The notes beneath the pieces were generated by a model. That model had not been told where the DNA came from and made no database searches. It worked only from the letters and a program-made list of their open reading frames with translations. Shown here in pieces: positions 44,036 through 53,082 of a stretch of 64,000 nucleotides of DNA (the first letter of the stretch is position 1; each line of letters starts with the position of its first letter). The stretch covers positions 124,001 through 188,000 of the forward strand of contig CANMVS010000007.1 of the NCBI GenBank assembly GCA_947501445.1, read 5' to 3'. The position numbers and the translations under genes were made by a program. The DNA is from an uncultured Rhizobiaceae group bacterium (GTDB taxonomy: Bacteria > Pseudomonadota > Alphaproteobacteria > Rhizobiales > Rhizobiaceae).

Positions 44036-45595
44036 GTGGTTGATGGTGACACTATAGTTCTGCAGTGCCGTGACATCAGCGTTCACTATGGTGACGTTGT
44101 GGCACTGTCTGACTTGAGCGTCGCCTTTGATCGCGGGAAAATTCATGCGGTCGTCGGCCAAAACGGCGCGGGCAAAACAACGTTTGCCCGCGCAGTCGCT
44201 GGTCTGGTTTCGGCCCAAAATGGCCAGATATTGATCGATGGAAAAGCCATTCCGCCCGGTAATGTCAGCGGTGCCAGGCAGGCGGGTGTCGAGCTTGTGC
44301 ATCAAAGTTTTGCGTTGCCACCATCCTTTAGTGTGGCTGAAACAATGCAGTTCGGGGCGCAAAACAGGGCGGTTTATTCACGCAAGGGTCTTGAAAAGCG
44401 CTGGCAGAAACATCTGGATGCTCTGGATGTCAAGGTTTCGGCAGGCCAGCGTATCCGGGATCTGCCGGTGGAAACCCAGCAAAGTGTTGAGATCGCCCGG
44501 GCTCTGGTGACAAAGGCCAGGGTTCTTATTCTTGACGAGCCGACAGCCGTGCTTTCACCTGAAGGGACCGCAAAACTATTCGAACGCGTCCGGCGGCTGC
44601 AGGAGATCGGCGTTACCGTCATCCTGATATTGCACAAGATTCGCGAAGTTCTGGCGATCGCCGATACGGTGACCGTGCTGCGTGGCGGGCTTCTTGTGGA
44701 AGGTCCCATTGATACAAGTGGTATTGATGCCGCACGCCTTTCTGAACTGATCATCGGTCCTGATTTGCGGGTTGTCGATGAGGACGACAGGGCCGCATTG
44801 ACCGGGTCTGCTGCTGTCGCTCACACGACGGCCATGAAAGAGGCCGCCGATGGCCCGCCGGTTCTGGATGTTCGATCACTGTCGACCCGGGTTGATCCGG
44901 ATGGTCCTGCGCTGGATACCGTTGATCTGACGATTGCAGCTGGCGAAATCGTTGGTGTGGCCGGTGTGGAAGGCAATGGTCAACGCACGCTGGTGCGGGC
45001 GATTTCGGCCCTTGCCGACGTTTCTGCCGGCACAATTGAACTGGACGGTGTGACCATGACCGATGCCGCCATGAAGGCGAGGCGTCTGGCCGGGCTGCGT
45101 GTCATCCCGTTCGAGCGCAATGTTGAGGGACTTAGCCTGTCCAGTACACTATGGCAAAACTGGTCAATCCGAATGCTTTTGGAGCGCTCGATCCTGGCTT
45201 TCATTCAGCCCGCAGAATTGCGAAAACGCTGTAATGATGCGCTTGATATCTGGGATGTGCGTTATGACAATGTCAGCCAGTTAGCTGGCTCACTATCGGG
45301 TGGAAACGCCCAAAAGGTTATTCTTGCCCGTGAGATGGATGATCAGGCGAGGCTGATTATCGCCGCCCAGCCAACCAGAGGTCTCGACATCGGTGCCACA
45401 TCCTTTGTGTGGGATTCTCTGCGCAAGGCAAAACATCGTGGATGCGGTATTTTATTCATTTCATCAGACCTGGATGAAATCATGGATGTTTGTGACCGCG
45501 TCGTTGTGATGCTCTCGGGTCGCATTGTCGAGGCCTTTGAGCCACCCTACGATCTGAAGAAGATCGGTGCTGCGATGACCGGGCTGAGCAAATGA
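44036..45595 (+). CDS. Nucleoside-type ABC ATPase with two nucleotide-binding domains, importer 1
   Basis: A 519-residue, duplicated ATPase as in NupA/sugar CUT2 systems. The first half has Walker A GQNGAGKTTFARA and Walker B LILDEPTAVLSPEG. The second half has the degenerate Walker A GVEGNGQRTL and a full signature LSGGNAQKVILARE. It starts at GTG 44036, so the start is less certain. The stop overlaps the next start by 4 bases. Confidence 0.92.
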   Translation: MVDGDTIVLQCRDISVHYGDVVALSDLSVAFDRGKIHAVVGQNGAGKTTFARAVAGLVSAQNGQILIDGKAIPPGNVSGARQAGVELVHQSFALPPSFSVAETMQFGAQNRAVYSRKGLEKRWQKHLDALDVKVSAGQRIRDLPVETQQSVEIARALVTKARVLILDEPTAVLSPEGTAKLFERVRRLQEIGVTVILILHKIREVLAIADTVTVLRGGLLVEGPIDTSGIDAARLSELIIGPDLRVVDEDDRAALTGSAAVAHTTAMKEAADGPPVLDVRSLSTRVDPDGPALDTVDLTIAAGEIVGVAGVEGNGQRTLVRAISALADVSAGTIELDGVTMTDAAMKARRLAGLRVIPFERNVEGLSLSSTLWQNWSIRMLLERSILAFIQPAELRKRCNDALDIWDVRYDNVSQLAGSLSGGNAQKVILAREMDDQARLIIAAQPTRGLDIGATSFVWDSLRKAKHRGCGILFISSDLDEIMDVCDRVVVMLSGRIVEAFEPPYDLKKIGAAMTGLSK

Positions 45596-46626
45596 GTGAC
45601 CGTATTGTATCAATCATACGCGCCTTGATTTTTATTGTGCTGGCGCTGGCGTTGTGCGGCGTGATATTTTCGATCGCCGGTTATTCAGCCACCGGGATGT
45701 TTCAGGCGATCATCGACGGGGCTTTTTTTCGCAATAATGCGCTGACCCACGCCCTGCGCTGGGGAATGCCCCTGTTCATTACAGCCGTTGGGGTGGCGAT
45801 CTCGTTCCGGGCGGGATATTTCAATATTGGCGCTCAGGGTCAGTTCTACATGGGCGCAATCTGCGCCGCTTTCGCTGCGGACTGGCTCAATGGTCTCCCG
45901 GCAGCAATTGTCATACCAGTGTGCTTTCTGGCCGGTACAACCGGTGGTGCCCTCTGGTCATTATGGCCGGGGCTCTTGCGGTTGAAATCCGGTGCAGATG
46001 AAGTCATCACAACGCTGATGGGTAATTTCCTGGCCGGGCTGCTGCTCGTCTATGTGACGTCGGGGCCGCTAAAGGATCCATCGGGATCAGGCCAGCAGGC
46101 ATCAAGCACACCTCTTGATGCGGCTTACCGAATTAGTACGTCCGCAGGATTGTCACCCGTTATTATCGCCATTGCGGCCCTGGTTGGCATATCGATGTGG
46201 TTGCTGGTCAATCGCACGGCCTATGGTGTTTTATCCGGTCTGGCGGGGCGCAATGCCACCATGGTGAACTGGCAGGGCGCAAAACTGGTGAATATCGGTC
46301 TTGCGAGCTTCATCATCAGTGGCGCGTTGGCCGGACTTGCCGGTACGGTTGAACTATTGGGCCCCAATGGCCGATTGGCTTCCGGCTTCCTGCCTGCACA
46401 CGGGTTCACCGCGATCCTGATTGCGCTGGTTGCCAATCTGTCGATCACGGGCATAGCCATTGTCGCCTTTTTCTTTGGCGGACTGGCCTCAGCTGCTCTT
46501 TATCTGCCGGTGATCGCCGGGCTGCCTGCCACAGCTATTGAGATAATCAACGCATCGATTGCCCTGTTCATTACGGCAAAATCGGGTGTCATCGATCGCC
46601 TCGTTCGATGGCGGAAAGGACGCTGA
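45592..46626 (+). CDS. Nucleoside-type ABC permease, importer 1 (BPD2 family)
   Basis: A 344-residue polytopic membrane protein with the family core FRAGYFNIGAQGQFYMGAIC. It is coupled to the ATPase gene by an ATGA overlap and to the second permease by TGATG. It is channel subunit 1. Confidence 0.92.
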   Translation: MSDRIVSIIRALIFIVLALALCGVIFSIAGYSATGMFQAIIDGAFFRNNALTHALRWGMPLFITAVGVAISFRAGYFNIGAQGQFYMGAICAAFAADWLNGLPAAIVIPVCFLAGTTGGALWSLWPGLLRLKSGADEVITTLMGNFLAGLLLVYVTSGPLKDPSGSGQQASSTPLDAAYRISTSAGLSPVIIAIAALVGISMWLLVNRTAYGVLSGLAGRNATMVNWQGAKLVNIGLASFIISGALAGLAGTVELLGPNGRLASGFLPAHGFTAILIALVANLSITGIAIVAFFFGGLASAALYLPVIAGLPATAIEIINASIALFITAKSGVIDRLVRWRKGR

Positions 46627-47519
46627 TGCACGACATCATAATCGCCATCCTTCGATCCGGCACCCCGCTCATCTATGTGACACTTGCGGCGGTTATCGCG
46701 CAGCGGGCCGGTATCTGGCATCTGGGCCTTGAAGGGCTGATGATCGTTGGTGCCTGTGCCACCATTTTGACGATTGTGGCCACCGGATCGGTTTTCATCG
46801 CTCTTTGTGTTGCCATTGTGCTGTGCGTTCTCATGTCCATTTTGTTCTGGTTTGTGGTTGAGAAACTCAAAGCCAATCAGATTATAGCCGGGCTGGGGCT
46901 GACCGGTCTTGGGCTCGGTGGCACCGCATTTGCGGTTGAAGCCATATTTGGCACCCAGGCTGCTGTCAGTGCTGAATTTGGCCTGCCCCGGATTGGTCCG
47001 ATGTTTGGTTCCTATGGTGTCCTATCGATCCTCGTTGTTCTGATGCCTGTGTGTGTGATTTTCATGTGGGTACTGCTGCGCCGGACCCGTTTTGGTCTGC
47101 GGCTTGCTGCCAGCGGTGAGCACCCGTTCGCCGCGCGAAGCGTCGGGGTGCGTACCGATCTGATGCGGCTGGCGGCATTGATGATTGGCGGGGTGTTATG
47201 TGCGATTGGCGGTGCTGAACTGGCCGCAGGAAGCCTGCAGATATTTTCGCAAAACATGACAGCCGGTCGTGGTTTCATGGCATTTACCGCAGCCATTTTT
47301 GGCGCCGGACAACCAATTGGCGCAACCCTGGCAGCTGTGTTTTTCGCCGTTGTTGGTGCTGCCGGTATCAGAGCGCAACTGGTCTTTGGTGACCGGGTGC
47401 CGCATGATCTTCTGTTGGGGTTACCCTATATCGCGACCATTTTCGGTATCTGGTTGAGTGCAAAATTGCGTGGTGGGACAAAGGCTGTCACCGGATTTGG
47501 CGAACTGCGCGATTCCTGA
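46626..47519 (+). CDS. Nucleoside-type ABC permease, importer 1, second subunit
   Basis: A 297-residue membrane protein with the core QRAGIWHLGLEGLMIVGACA, typical of the second permease of BMP-type importers. It starts at ATG 46626, which overlaps the previous stop and has GGAAAGGA upstream; an ATG six codons earlier lacks such a site. Confidence 0.92.
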   Translation: MHDIIIAILRSGTPLIYVTLAAVIAQRAGIWHLGLEGLMIVGACATILTIVATGSVFIALCVAIVLCVLMSILFWFVVEKLKANQIIAGLGLTGLGLGGTAFAVEAIFGTQAAVSAEFGLPRIGPMFGSYGVLSILVVLMPVCVIFMWVLLRRTRFGLRLAASGEHPFAARSVGVRTDLMRLAALMIGGVLCAIGGAELAAGSLQIFSQNMTAGRGFMAFTAAIFGAGQPIGATLAAVFFAVVGAAGIRAQLVFGDRVPHDLLLGLPYIATIFGIWLSAKLRGGTKAVTGFGELRDS

Positions 47520-47561
47520 CGTCGTTGGAAGAGATAGACCCGGTGCACCGAGGAGCTCGAC

Positions 47562-48503
47562 ATGACACAAAAAACCATTGTTCTGACGGATCCGGGGCAG
47601 GACCAGGCCGCAGCACTATTCATGATGCTGGGTGCGCCGCAAGCCTTTGACCTATTGGGTATCGTAGCGACGGCCGGCAATATTGATCTGACGCATACCA
47701 CCCAAAATTGCCTCAAACTGCTGGAACTTGCCAATCGCACGGATATTGCCGTGATGGCAGGATGTCCGCGTCCCATGGCTGGCGATCTGGTCACCGCCGA
47801 GCATGTACACGGCCCCACAGGGCTGGATGGGCCGCAATTGCCTGCGCCCACGACGACCATATCTGAAGAACATGGTGTGGAATTCATCATTCGAACATTG
47901 CGCGCAGCATCAGACGGCGAGATCACCATATGCTCGCTTTCCCCAATGACCAATCTGGCCATGGCGTTGGTTCAGGCACCCGATATCGCCTCCAGGATCA
48001 GGCAGGTTGTCGCAATGGCAGGGGCCTACTTCGAGGTCGGTAACATCACGCCAACGGCTGAGTTCAACGTATATGTTGATCCAATGGCGGCTGATATTGT
48101 TCTTAATGCCGGTGTGAAAACGACACTGCTGCCTCTGGATGTCACGCACCGCATGTTGTCGACACCAGCGCGGCTGGCCGCAATGGGTGCGATTGGCAAC
48201 CGGTGTGGAACGGCAACGGCTGAGATGCTTACCTTTTCCCAAACATTCGATCTGAACAAATACGGCTGGGAAGGTGCACCGCTGCATGGCCCCTGCGTGC
48301 CTGCCTATATGTTGCGTCCGGATATTTTTACCGGCCGGCAGATTAACGTATCAGTTGAGACAGGCCAAAATCTTGCGACCGGCATGACAGTTGCCGATTG
48401 GTGGGGCATTACCGATCGGCACAAGAATGTATTTTATGTGCGCGATGGAGATCCCGATGCCTATTACGATCTGCTGATCGAATGCCTGGGTAACCTGCCC
48501 TGA
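47562..48503 (+). CDS. IUNH-family nucleoside hydrolase, unusual calcium-site residues
   Basis: A 313-residue ribonucleoside hydrolase homologue. The usual opening DTDPGxDDA appears as LTDPGQDQA: D10 and D14 are kept, but position 15 is Gln and the first Asp is Leu. AGN (N40) and AEFNVYVDP (N169) are present. The C-terminal HDP is HGP (H242, G243). In characterised enzymes D10, D15 and D242 bind calcium, so two of these ligands are missing. It follows importer 1 by 42 bases and probably acts on the imported nucleoside. It could have an altered metal need, another substrate, or be a sensor or inactive form. Confidence 0.88.
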   Translation: MTQKTIVLTDPGQDQAAALFMMLGAPQAFDLLGIVATAGNIDLTHTTQNCLKLLELANRTDIAVMAGCPRPMAGDLVTAEHVHGPTGLDGPQLPAPTTTISEEHGVEFIIRTLRAASDGEITICSLSPMTNLAMALVQAPDIASRIRQVVAMAGAYFEVGNITPTAEFNVYVDPMAADIVLNAGVKTTLLPLDVTHRMLSTPARLAAMGAIGNRCGTATAEMLTFSQTFDLNKYGWEGAPLHGPCVPAYMLRPDIFTGRQINVSVETGQNLATGMTVADWWGITDRHKNVFYVRDGDPDAYYDLLIECLGNLP

Positions 48504-48583
48504 TGGCCTGTGCGTTGCTATCAATTGCTCTATAGGTTTGAACCTGGCAAAGACTGATTTTCAGCTTCATGGAGTGAAATTGA

Positions 48584-49234
48584 ATGGAACAGCAATTCTG
48601 GCAGCAAAGATGGCGGGAAAATAGCATCGGTTTTCACGAAAGTGAGGCCAATCCACATTTGACGCACAACATAACATCCCTGAATCTGAAAAGTGGCGCA
48701 GGCGTTTTCGTACCGTTATGTGGAAAAACTGTTGATCTGGATTGGCTGCTGACCAGGGGGTTTCGGGTTGTTGGTGCGGAGCTGAACCAGGGTGCGGTTG
48801 AAGCGATTTTCGAGCGCCTTGAGTTGGAGCCGGACGTGCAAAGAAATGGTGAAAACATCCGTTTCAGTGCACCGGATATTGAGATATTTGTCGGCGATTT
48901 TTTTAACCTCTCCGCCGCGCAGCTTGGCCCTGTTGATGGTATCTATGACCGCGCTGCACTGATTGCGCTGCCGCAAACCATGCGTGAAGCCTATGCGGCT
49001 CATTTGATGCAGCTATGCCCAAAGGCCCCACAGCTGTTGATCTGTCTCGATTATGATCAAAGCCAGACCAAGGGGCCGCCATTCAGTGTTCCCGAGGCTG
49101 AAGTCAAGAGGCTCTATTCGCAAGGCTACGACATGCACCATCTTGGCAGCTCCGCCATATCGGGGCCACTTGCAAAGCGCTGTCAGGGTACAGAAGAGGT
49201 CTGGTTGCTGACGCCAGAGCAATTCATGTTTTGA
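48584..49234 (+). CDS. tpm: Thiopurine S-methyltransferase family protein
   Basis: A 216-residue SAM-dependent methyltransferase with the bacterial TPMT opening FWQQRWRENSIGFHESEANP and the motif I region GAGVFVPLCGKTVDLDWL. The catalytic-loop region GDFFNLSAAQLGPVDGIYDR follows. Bacterial TPMTs methylate thiopurines, selenium or tellurium species. The placement in a purine region may reflect detoxification of thiolated bases, or chance. It is convergent with the guanine deaminase gene, with a full-length interspersed repeat between. Confidence 0.9.
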   Translation: MEQQFWQQRWRENSIGFHESEANPHLTHNITSLNLKSGAGVFVPLCGKTVDLDWLLTRGFRVVGAELNQGAVEAIFERLELEPDVQRNGENIRFSAPDIEIFVGDFFNLSAAQLGPVDGIYDRAALIALPQTMREAYAAHLMQLCPKAPQLLICLDYDQSQTKGPPFSVPEAEVKRLYSQGYDMHHLGSSAISGPLAKRCQGTEEVWLLTPEQFMF

Positions 49235-49236
49235 CG

Positions 49237-49318
49237 GAATCGGCAAAACCTGAATGCATCAACAAAATCAAAGGCCGACACCGTTGTCCCGTTTCTGACA
49301 AAACGTGAAACGGTCTGG
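49237..49318 (+). repeat. Interspersed intergenic repeat, longest copy
   Basis: An 82-base unit made of a head (GAATCGGCAAAACCTGAATG and following, to 49270), a middle (GGCCGACACCGTTGTCCCG) and a tail able to form the stem CCGTTTC/GAAACGG with the end CGGTCTGG. Parts recur at 35135-35186 and 38523-38563 in the opposite orientation, and the tail at 5408-5437 and 30788-30801. It sits between convergent genes. Confidence 0.85.
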
Positions 49319-49370
49319 GTTGAACCGGTCACAGGGGCTCGCGCCTTTGGGTGATGGGCGAAAGCGCAGC

Positions 49371-50729
49371 CTATGTGCGCCGTTTGCCGTTCACCCAGAC
49401 ATCGCTGATGCAGGACCTGTCAGCGGTGAGCACAAGTTTCTCAAATACGTCGGTGAGGGTGTCCACATCCGGATCCTGTCGAAAGCCGCTGCCGGTGGTG
49501 TTTGAGCGCACACAGATGGCATCGAAGGCATAACCCGGTTTGAAAAGGCCGATTGGAAGTGAAAGCGCCCGTCCTCCGGCTGTGGTGGCAAGCCAAAATG
49601 TTTCAGCCGTGGTGAGAGGCGTCTCGCCGGAGCCGCGCGCCGATTGCAGGCGATCCGGCGCGGTGCCACAGCAGGCGTGGCGTGATGCCATCAGTGCATA
49701 GCGTGCGGTATCGAATATCGATGGACTGAAACCACCGGCAATATCGGTTCCAAGGCCCACATCGACCCCATGCGACAGCGCCTTTCGCAGCGGGAATACG
49801 GCATTGGCAAAATAGGCGTTGGACAAGGGGCAGTGGGCAACGGCCGCACCACGCTGTGCCATCAAAGCCATGTCCTGTTCGCTAATGAAGTTTGAGTGGG
49901 CCAGAATTGTCCTGTTGGTCAGCAGGCCGAAATCATCAAAGGCCTCGGTGTCCGATTTTCCGAGCCGGCTGCGAACATGGGAAACTTCCCAATCGCTTTC
50001 AGAGCAATGGGATTGAACATGACACCCGGTCTGTGCCGCAAGTGCGCCAAGCCCATGCAGCAGTTCGTCAGTGCAACTGGGAATAAACCGTGGTGTTATG
50101 GCAGGCAGAACCAGCGGGTTACTGCCTTGTCGCATGGTCGATATTTTTTCAACGAAACGACGGCTTTCCTCAAGGGCAGTTTCAGTGCTTGCGTCACGAT
50201 AATAGTCCGGGCATTGCCCTTTGTGATCCATCGCGACTTTACCGACAAGTGCCCTTTGCCCGTGCCTGAGGCAGGCTTCGGCCAGGATGACATTGGCTTG
50301 AAAATCAACCGAACCGAAATAGACTGCGGTGGTGGTGCCATGTGCCAGAAGGGTGCGAACCAGATCGTCGTATATGGTGCGGGCATAGTCATGGTCGGCA
50401 AACTTTGCCTCGAGTGGAAATGTGTATTTTTGCAGCCAATCTTCCAGGGGGGCATCGAGTGCCTTGCCAAGTTGCGGCCACTGTGGTGCGTGGATATGCA
50501 GATCGACAAGCCCTGGAATGAGGACGTCATTTTTATCGAGCCGGTGCAATATTTTACGCTGCTCAGCGCCTTCGATCAACGCATCATGGTCACTATGCGT
50601 GGGATGCAGAACCTGCTCGATAGTGCCTGTTTCATCCACCGCGATCGCACAATTTTCGAGTATTTCGATACGGCCCTGTTCCGGTGCGTGAACTCCGCTG
50701 GCTTTAACGACTAGGGATGGAAAATGCAT
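49371..50729 (-). CDS. guaD: Guanine deaminase (amidohydrolase family)
   Basis: A 452-residue zinc amidohydrolase. PGLVDLHIHAPQWPQLG is the guanine-deaminase form of the metal motif (HxH followed by APQ). VQSHCSESDWEV holds further ligands, and GLGTDIAGG the catalytic-site Asp. It converts guanine to xanthine and ammonia; a methylated guanine could also be a substrate. I start at ATG 50729, 7 bases after the GST-like stop, as an upstream GTG would overlap it. It is the fourth gene of the NdmC-NdmD-NdmE-like operon, which directly ties the demethylase to guanine. Confidence 0.92.
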   Translation of the reverse strand: MHFPSLVVKASGVHAPEQGRIEILENCAIAVDETGTIEQVLHPTHSDHDALIEGAEQRKILHRLDKNDVLIPGLVDLHIHAPQWPQLGKALDAPLEDWLQKYTFPLEAKFADHDYARTIYDDLVRTLLAHGTTTAVYFGSVDFQANVILAEACLRHGQRALVGKVAMDHKGQCPDYYRDASTETALEESRRFVEKISTMRQGSNPLVLPAITPRFIPSCTDELLHGLGALAAQTGCHVQSHCSESDWEVSHVRSRLGKSDTEAFDDFGLLTNRTILAHSNFISEQDMALMAQRGAAVAHCPLSNAYFANAVFPLRKALSHGVDVGLGTDIAGGFSPSIFDTARYALMASRHACCGTAPDRLQSARGSGETPLTTAETFWLATTAGGRALSLPIGLFKPGYAFDAICVRSNTTGSGFRQDPDVDTLTDVFEKLVLTADRSCISDVWVNGKRRT

Positions 50730-50736
50730 CTGGATA

Positions 50737-51378
50737 TCAAACTGCAGGGCCGGCGGGAAAAACACCGGGCATGACGCAAAATCCCGGAATGCGTTTTACC
50801 CTGTCCAGCCAGCGGCGGATAGCCGGATAGTCTTCGCGTGACACGCCACCCTCTTCCGAAAGGGCCACATAGGGAAAACAGGCAATATCTGCAATTGTAG
50901 GTTCGTCAGCGCTGCAGATCCAATCTGCCCCTGCATCTTCACGAAACCACAAATGCGCGTCCAGTATGCGAAACAGCTTGTGGGCGCCTGCTCGGGCGGC
51001 ATCGCCATCAAGTTCGAAGAACATCGCGCTTTCAAGACGTGCGGCAGATGCTGTTGTGGTCAACTGATCGGCGAACGCCAGCCATTGACTGATTTCACCT
51101 ATGAGGTCTGGATTATCAGTCGGGTACCAATTTCCCCCATGGTCATATTTGTGGGCCAGATAGACGAGAATTGCCTGCGCGTCGCGCAACCGATAATCAC
51201 CATCTTCGATAACCGGGAGCTGGCCAAGCGGATTGATCCGCAAAAAGGCATCCGTGCGGTGCTGGCGGCCCGGGTAATAATCAATATTGGTCTTTTCATA
51301 CTCAAGCCCCAGAAAGGCCAGCAGAAGGCGAACCTTGTAGCAGTTTCCGGACAGGTCGAAATCGAATAATCTGATCAT
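50737..51378 (-). CDS. Glutathione S-transferase-like protein (NdmE-like position)
   Basis: A 213-residue GST with a thioredoxin-fold N-terminal domain (MIRLFDFDLSGNCYKVRLLL, NPLGQLPVIEDG) and an all-helical C-terminal half. A classical glutathione-transfer role is possible. However, its position directly after an oxygenase lacking a Rieske domain and a Rieske-reductase fusion matches NdmE, the GST-like structural partner of the 7-methylxanthine demethylase NdmCDE. It begins 3 bases after the NdmD-like stop. The assignment as a complex subunit is inference from order and family. Confidence 0.88.
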   Translation of the reverse strand: MIRLFDFDLSGNCYKVRLLLAFLGLEYEKTNIDYYPGRQHRTDAFLRINPLGQLPVIEDGDYRLRDAQAILVYLAHKYDHGGNWYPTDNPDLIGEISQWLAFADQLTTTASAARLESAMFFELDGDAARAGAHKLFRILDAHLWFREDAGADWICSADEPTIADIACFPYVALSEEGGVSREDYPAIRRWLDRVKRIPGFCVMPGVFPAGPAV

Positions 51379-51381
51379 ATC

Positions 51382-53082
51382 CTATACATCCAGAACCAGA
51401 CGTTTTGATTTTGCCCGCGAAATGCAGGTCAAAATCCTGTCACCGCGGTCTTTCTCCGAACGGCTGAGGTAGACGTCCTGATGATCGGGCTCGCCTTCAA
51501 GAACCGTTGCCAGGCATGTGCCACAGGCACCCTGCTGACAGGAGGCTGGCATATCAACCCCGTTTTCGCGCAGAACCGATAATATGGTTTGACCGGCGGG
51601 TACCTGAAGCGTCATGGCAGAACGCGCAAGAGCGATTTCAAAACTGCTGCTGTCATCTATTTCCCGCGTATTTTTGAAGTATTCGAAATGTATGGCCTTT
51701 TCGTCCCATCCCTGCTTTTCGGCTATGCTGCGGGCGGCATCCAACATGGGACCCGGACCGCAGATATAGACCTGTCGATCGGCGGATGGTGAGGCGAGAA
51801 TGCCTGCGATCTCGGCGCTGGTTTGTTGTGGTGACAGGTTCAGATGGCTCGTCAGCCGACTACCCAGCAAATCAAGCCGCTCAGGAAACGCGCGTTGGGC
51901 CCTGTTTTGTGTGAAGTAGTGAAACGCGAAATCCAGGTTCTGATTGTTAAGCGCCGCCGACATCGACAATAGCGGGGTTATGCCAATGCCACCGGCGATA
52001 AACAGGGTGCTTTCGGCATCGCGGCGCAATGGAAAGTTGTTGCGTGGCTCGGAAATCGCCAGCAGGTCGCCTTCGCGCACGGTGTCATGAATTACTTCCG
52101 AGCCGCCCTGTGACGGATTTTCCCGTTTGACGCCAATGATATAACGATCCGTTTCAAGTGGACTGTTGATCAGGGAGTATTGACGCGTCAGACCATTCGG
52201 CAGGGAAATGTCGATATGGGCACCGGGTTGAAAACTTGGCAGTGTTCCGCTCACCGGGGTCAGCTCCAGGCTGCAAACACCTTCGCCAGCGCTTGTTTTG
52301 CGCGCCACATGCACACGGATCATGCCGGTCTGAACCGAACGCTCCGGCATGGCAGCAAGTTCTGCGCTGACCGGAACATAGGCCGGAATGAGCGGCTCTG
52401 GTGCTGGTCTGCGCGCGGCCTCATTCTCAATGCGTGTGCGTAGTTCGCTCAAAACAGTATTGAGGTGCAAAAGAACCTGGCCGCGATCGTAGTCAGCCTC
52501 CTGGTGATTGAACAGGCCACGAACGATGGTTCGATTGCTATCAGCCGGTTGCAGAAACAGCTTAAGCGTTGCCGTTCCATTTGAATAGCTGAGATCATCC
52601 GAAGCTGCCAGGCCAAGACCGGGATCCCAGTGATCTGACAAAAATTCCCACACCAGTTTGCCGGGTGCCCCTATTGGTATCGGCCGAAGGGTCAGATCAT
52701 CATATTGACCAACCGGTTGCGGCTCCGCAGGTGTGTTTTCACTAAAATGCGTCCAGACCAACCCGTAACGCTCCAGCACCGGAAAGGTGCGGTTGCGAAC
52801 AGTTCTGGCCGGTGCATCGGCAGGGTGAGCCGGAATATAGGTGCAGCCAGCGCTGCGGTTTGCATATCGCCATCCATGATACTGGCATACGAGTTCAGCG
52901 CCTGTGTTTGTGCCGATGGAAAGGCGGACACCGCGATGCAGGCAGCGATTTTCCCAGATGTTGACATGCCCGTCATCAGCACGCCAGATCGCCAGCTCGC
53001 GGCCTTCGAGCCGTCCCTGGAATACATGACGGTGCGGAAGGTCCGAGGTGTTTGCAACCGGAAACCAGATCCCGGAACTCAT
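51382..53082 (-). CDS. Rieske domain fused to FMN/NADH/[2Fe-2S] reductase (NdmD-like)
   Basis: A 566-residue fusion. Residues 1-115 are a Rieske domain with all four ligands (CLHRG at 47-51: C47, H49; CQYHGW at 66-71: C66, H69). About 120-240 resembles part of an oxygenase but lacks the mononuclear-iron motif. About 250-470 is a phthalate-dioxygenase-reductase-like part with RQYSL (300-304), GGIGITP (364-370) and CGPGPM (441-446). The C-terminus is a plant-type ferredoxin with C515, C520, C523 and C553. Known NdmD has this same order and supplies electrons, and for NdmC the Rieske centre too. The gene overlaps the oxygenase gene upstream by 4 bases. The presumed electron donor is NADH. Confidence 0.9.
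   Translation of the reverse strand: MSSGIWFPVANTSDLPHRHVFQGRLEGRELAIWRADDGHVNIWENRCLHRGVRLSIGTNTGAELVCQYHGWRYANRSAGCTYIPAHPADAPARTVRNRTFPVLERYGLVWTHFSENTPAEPQPVGQYDDLTLRPIPIGAPGKLVWEFLSDHWDPGLGLAASDDLSYSNGTATLKLFLQPADSNRTIVRGLFNHQEADYDRGQVLLHLNTVLSELRTRIENEAARRPAPEPLIPAYVPVSAELAAMPERSVQTGMIRVHVARKTSAGEGVCSLELTPVSGTLPSFQPGAHIDISLPNGLTRQYSLINSPLETDRYIIGVKRENPSQGGSEVIHDTVREGDLLAISEPRNNFPLRRDAESTLFIAGGIGITPLLSMSAALNNQNLDFAFHYFTQNRAQRAFPERLDLLGSRLTSHLNLSPQQTSAEIAGILASPSADRQVYICGPGPMLDAARSIAEKQGWDEKAIHFEYFKNTREIDDSSSFEIALARSAMTLQVPAGQTILSVLRENGVDMPASCQQGACGTCLATVLEGEPDHQDVYLSRSEKDRGDRILTCISRAKSKRLVLDV

Noticed and set aside
49896-50714. 272-residue forward frame opposite guanine deaminase
   Set aside because: It is antisense to a well-supported gene and has no recognisable domain or ribosome site.
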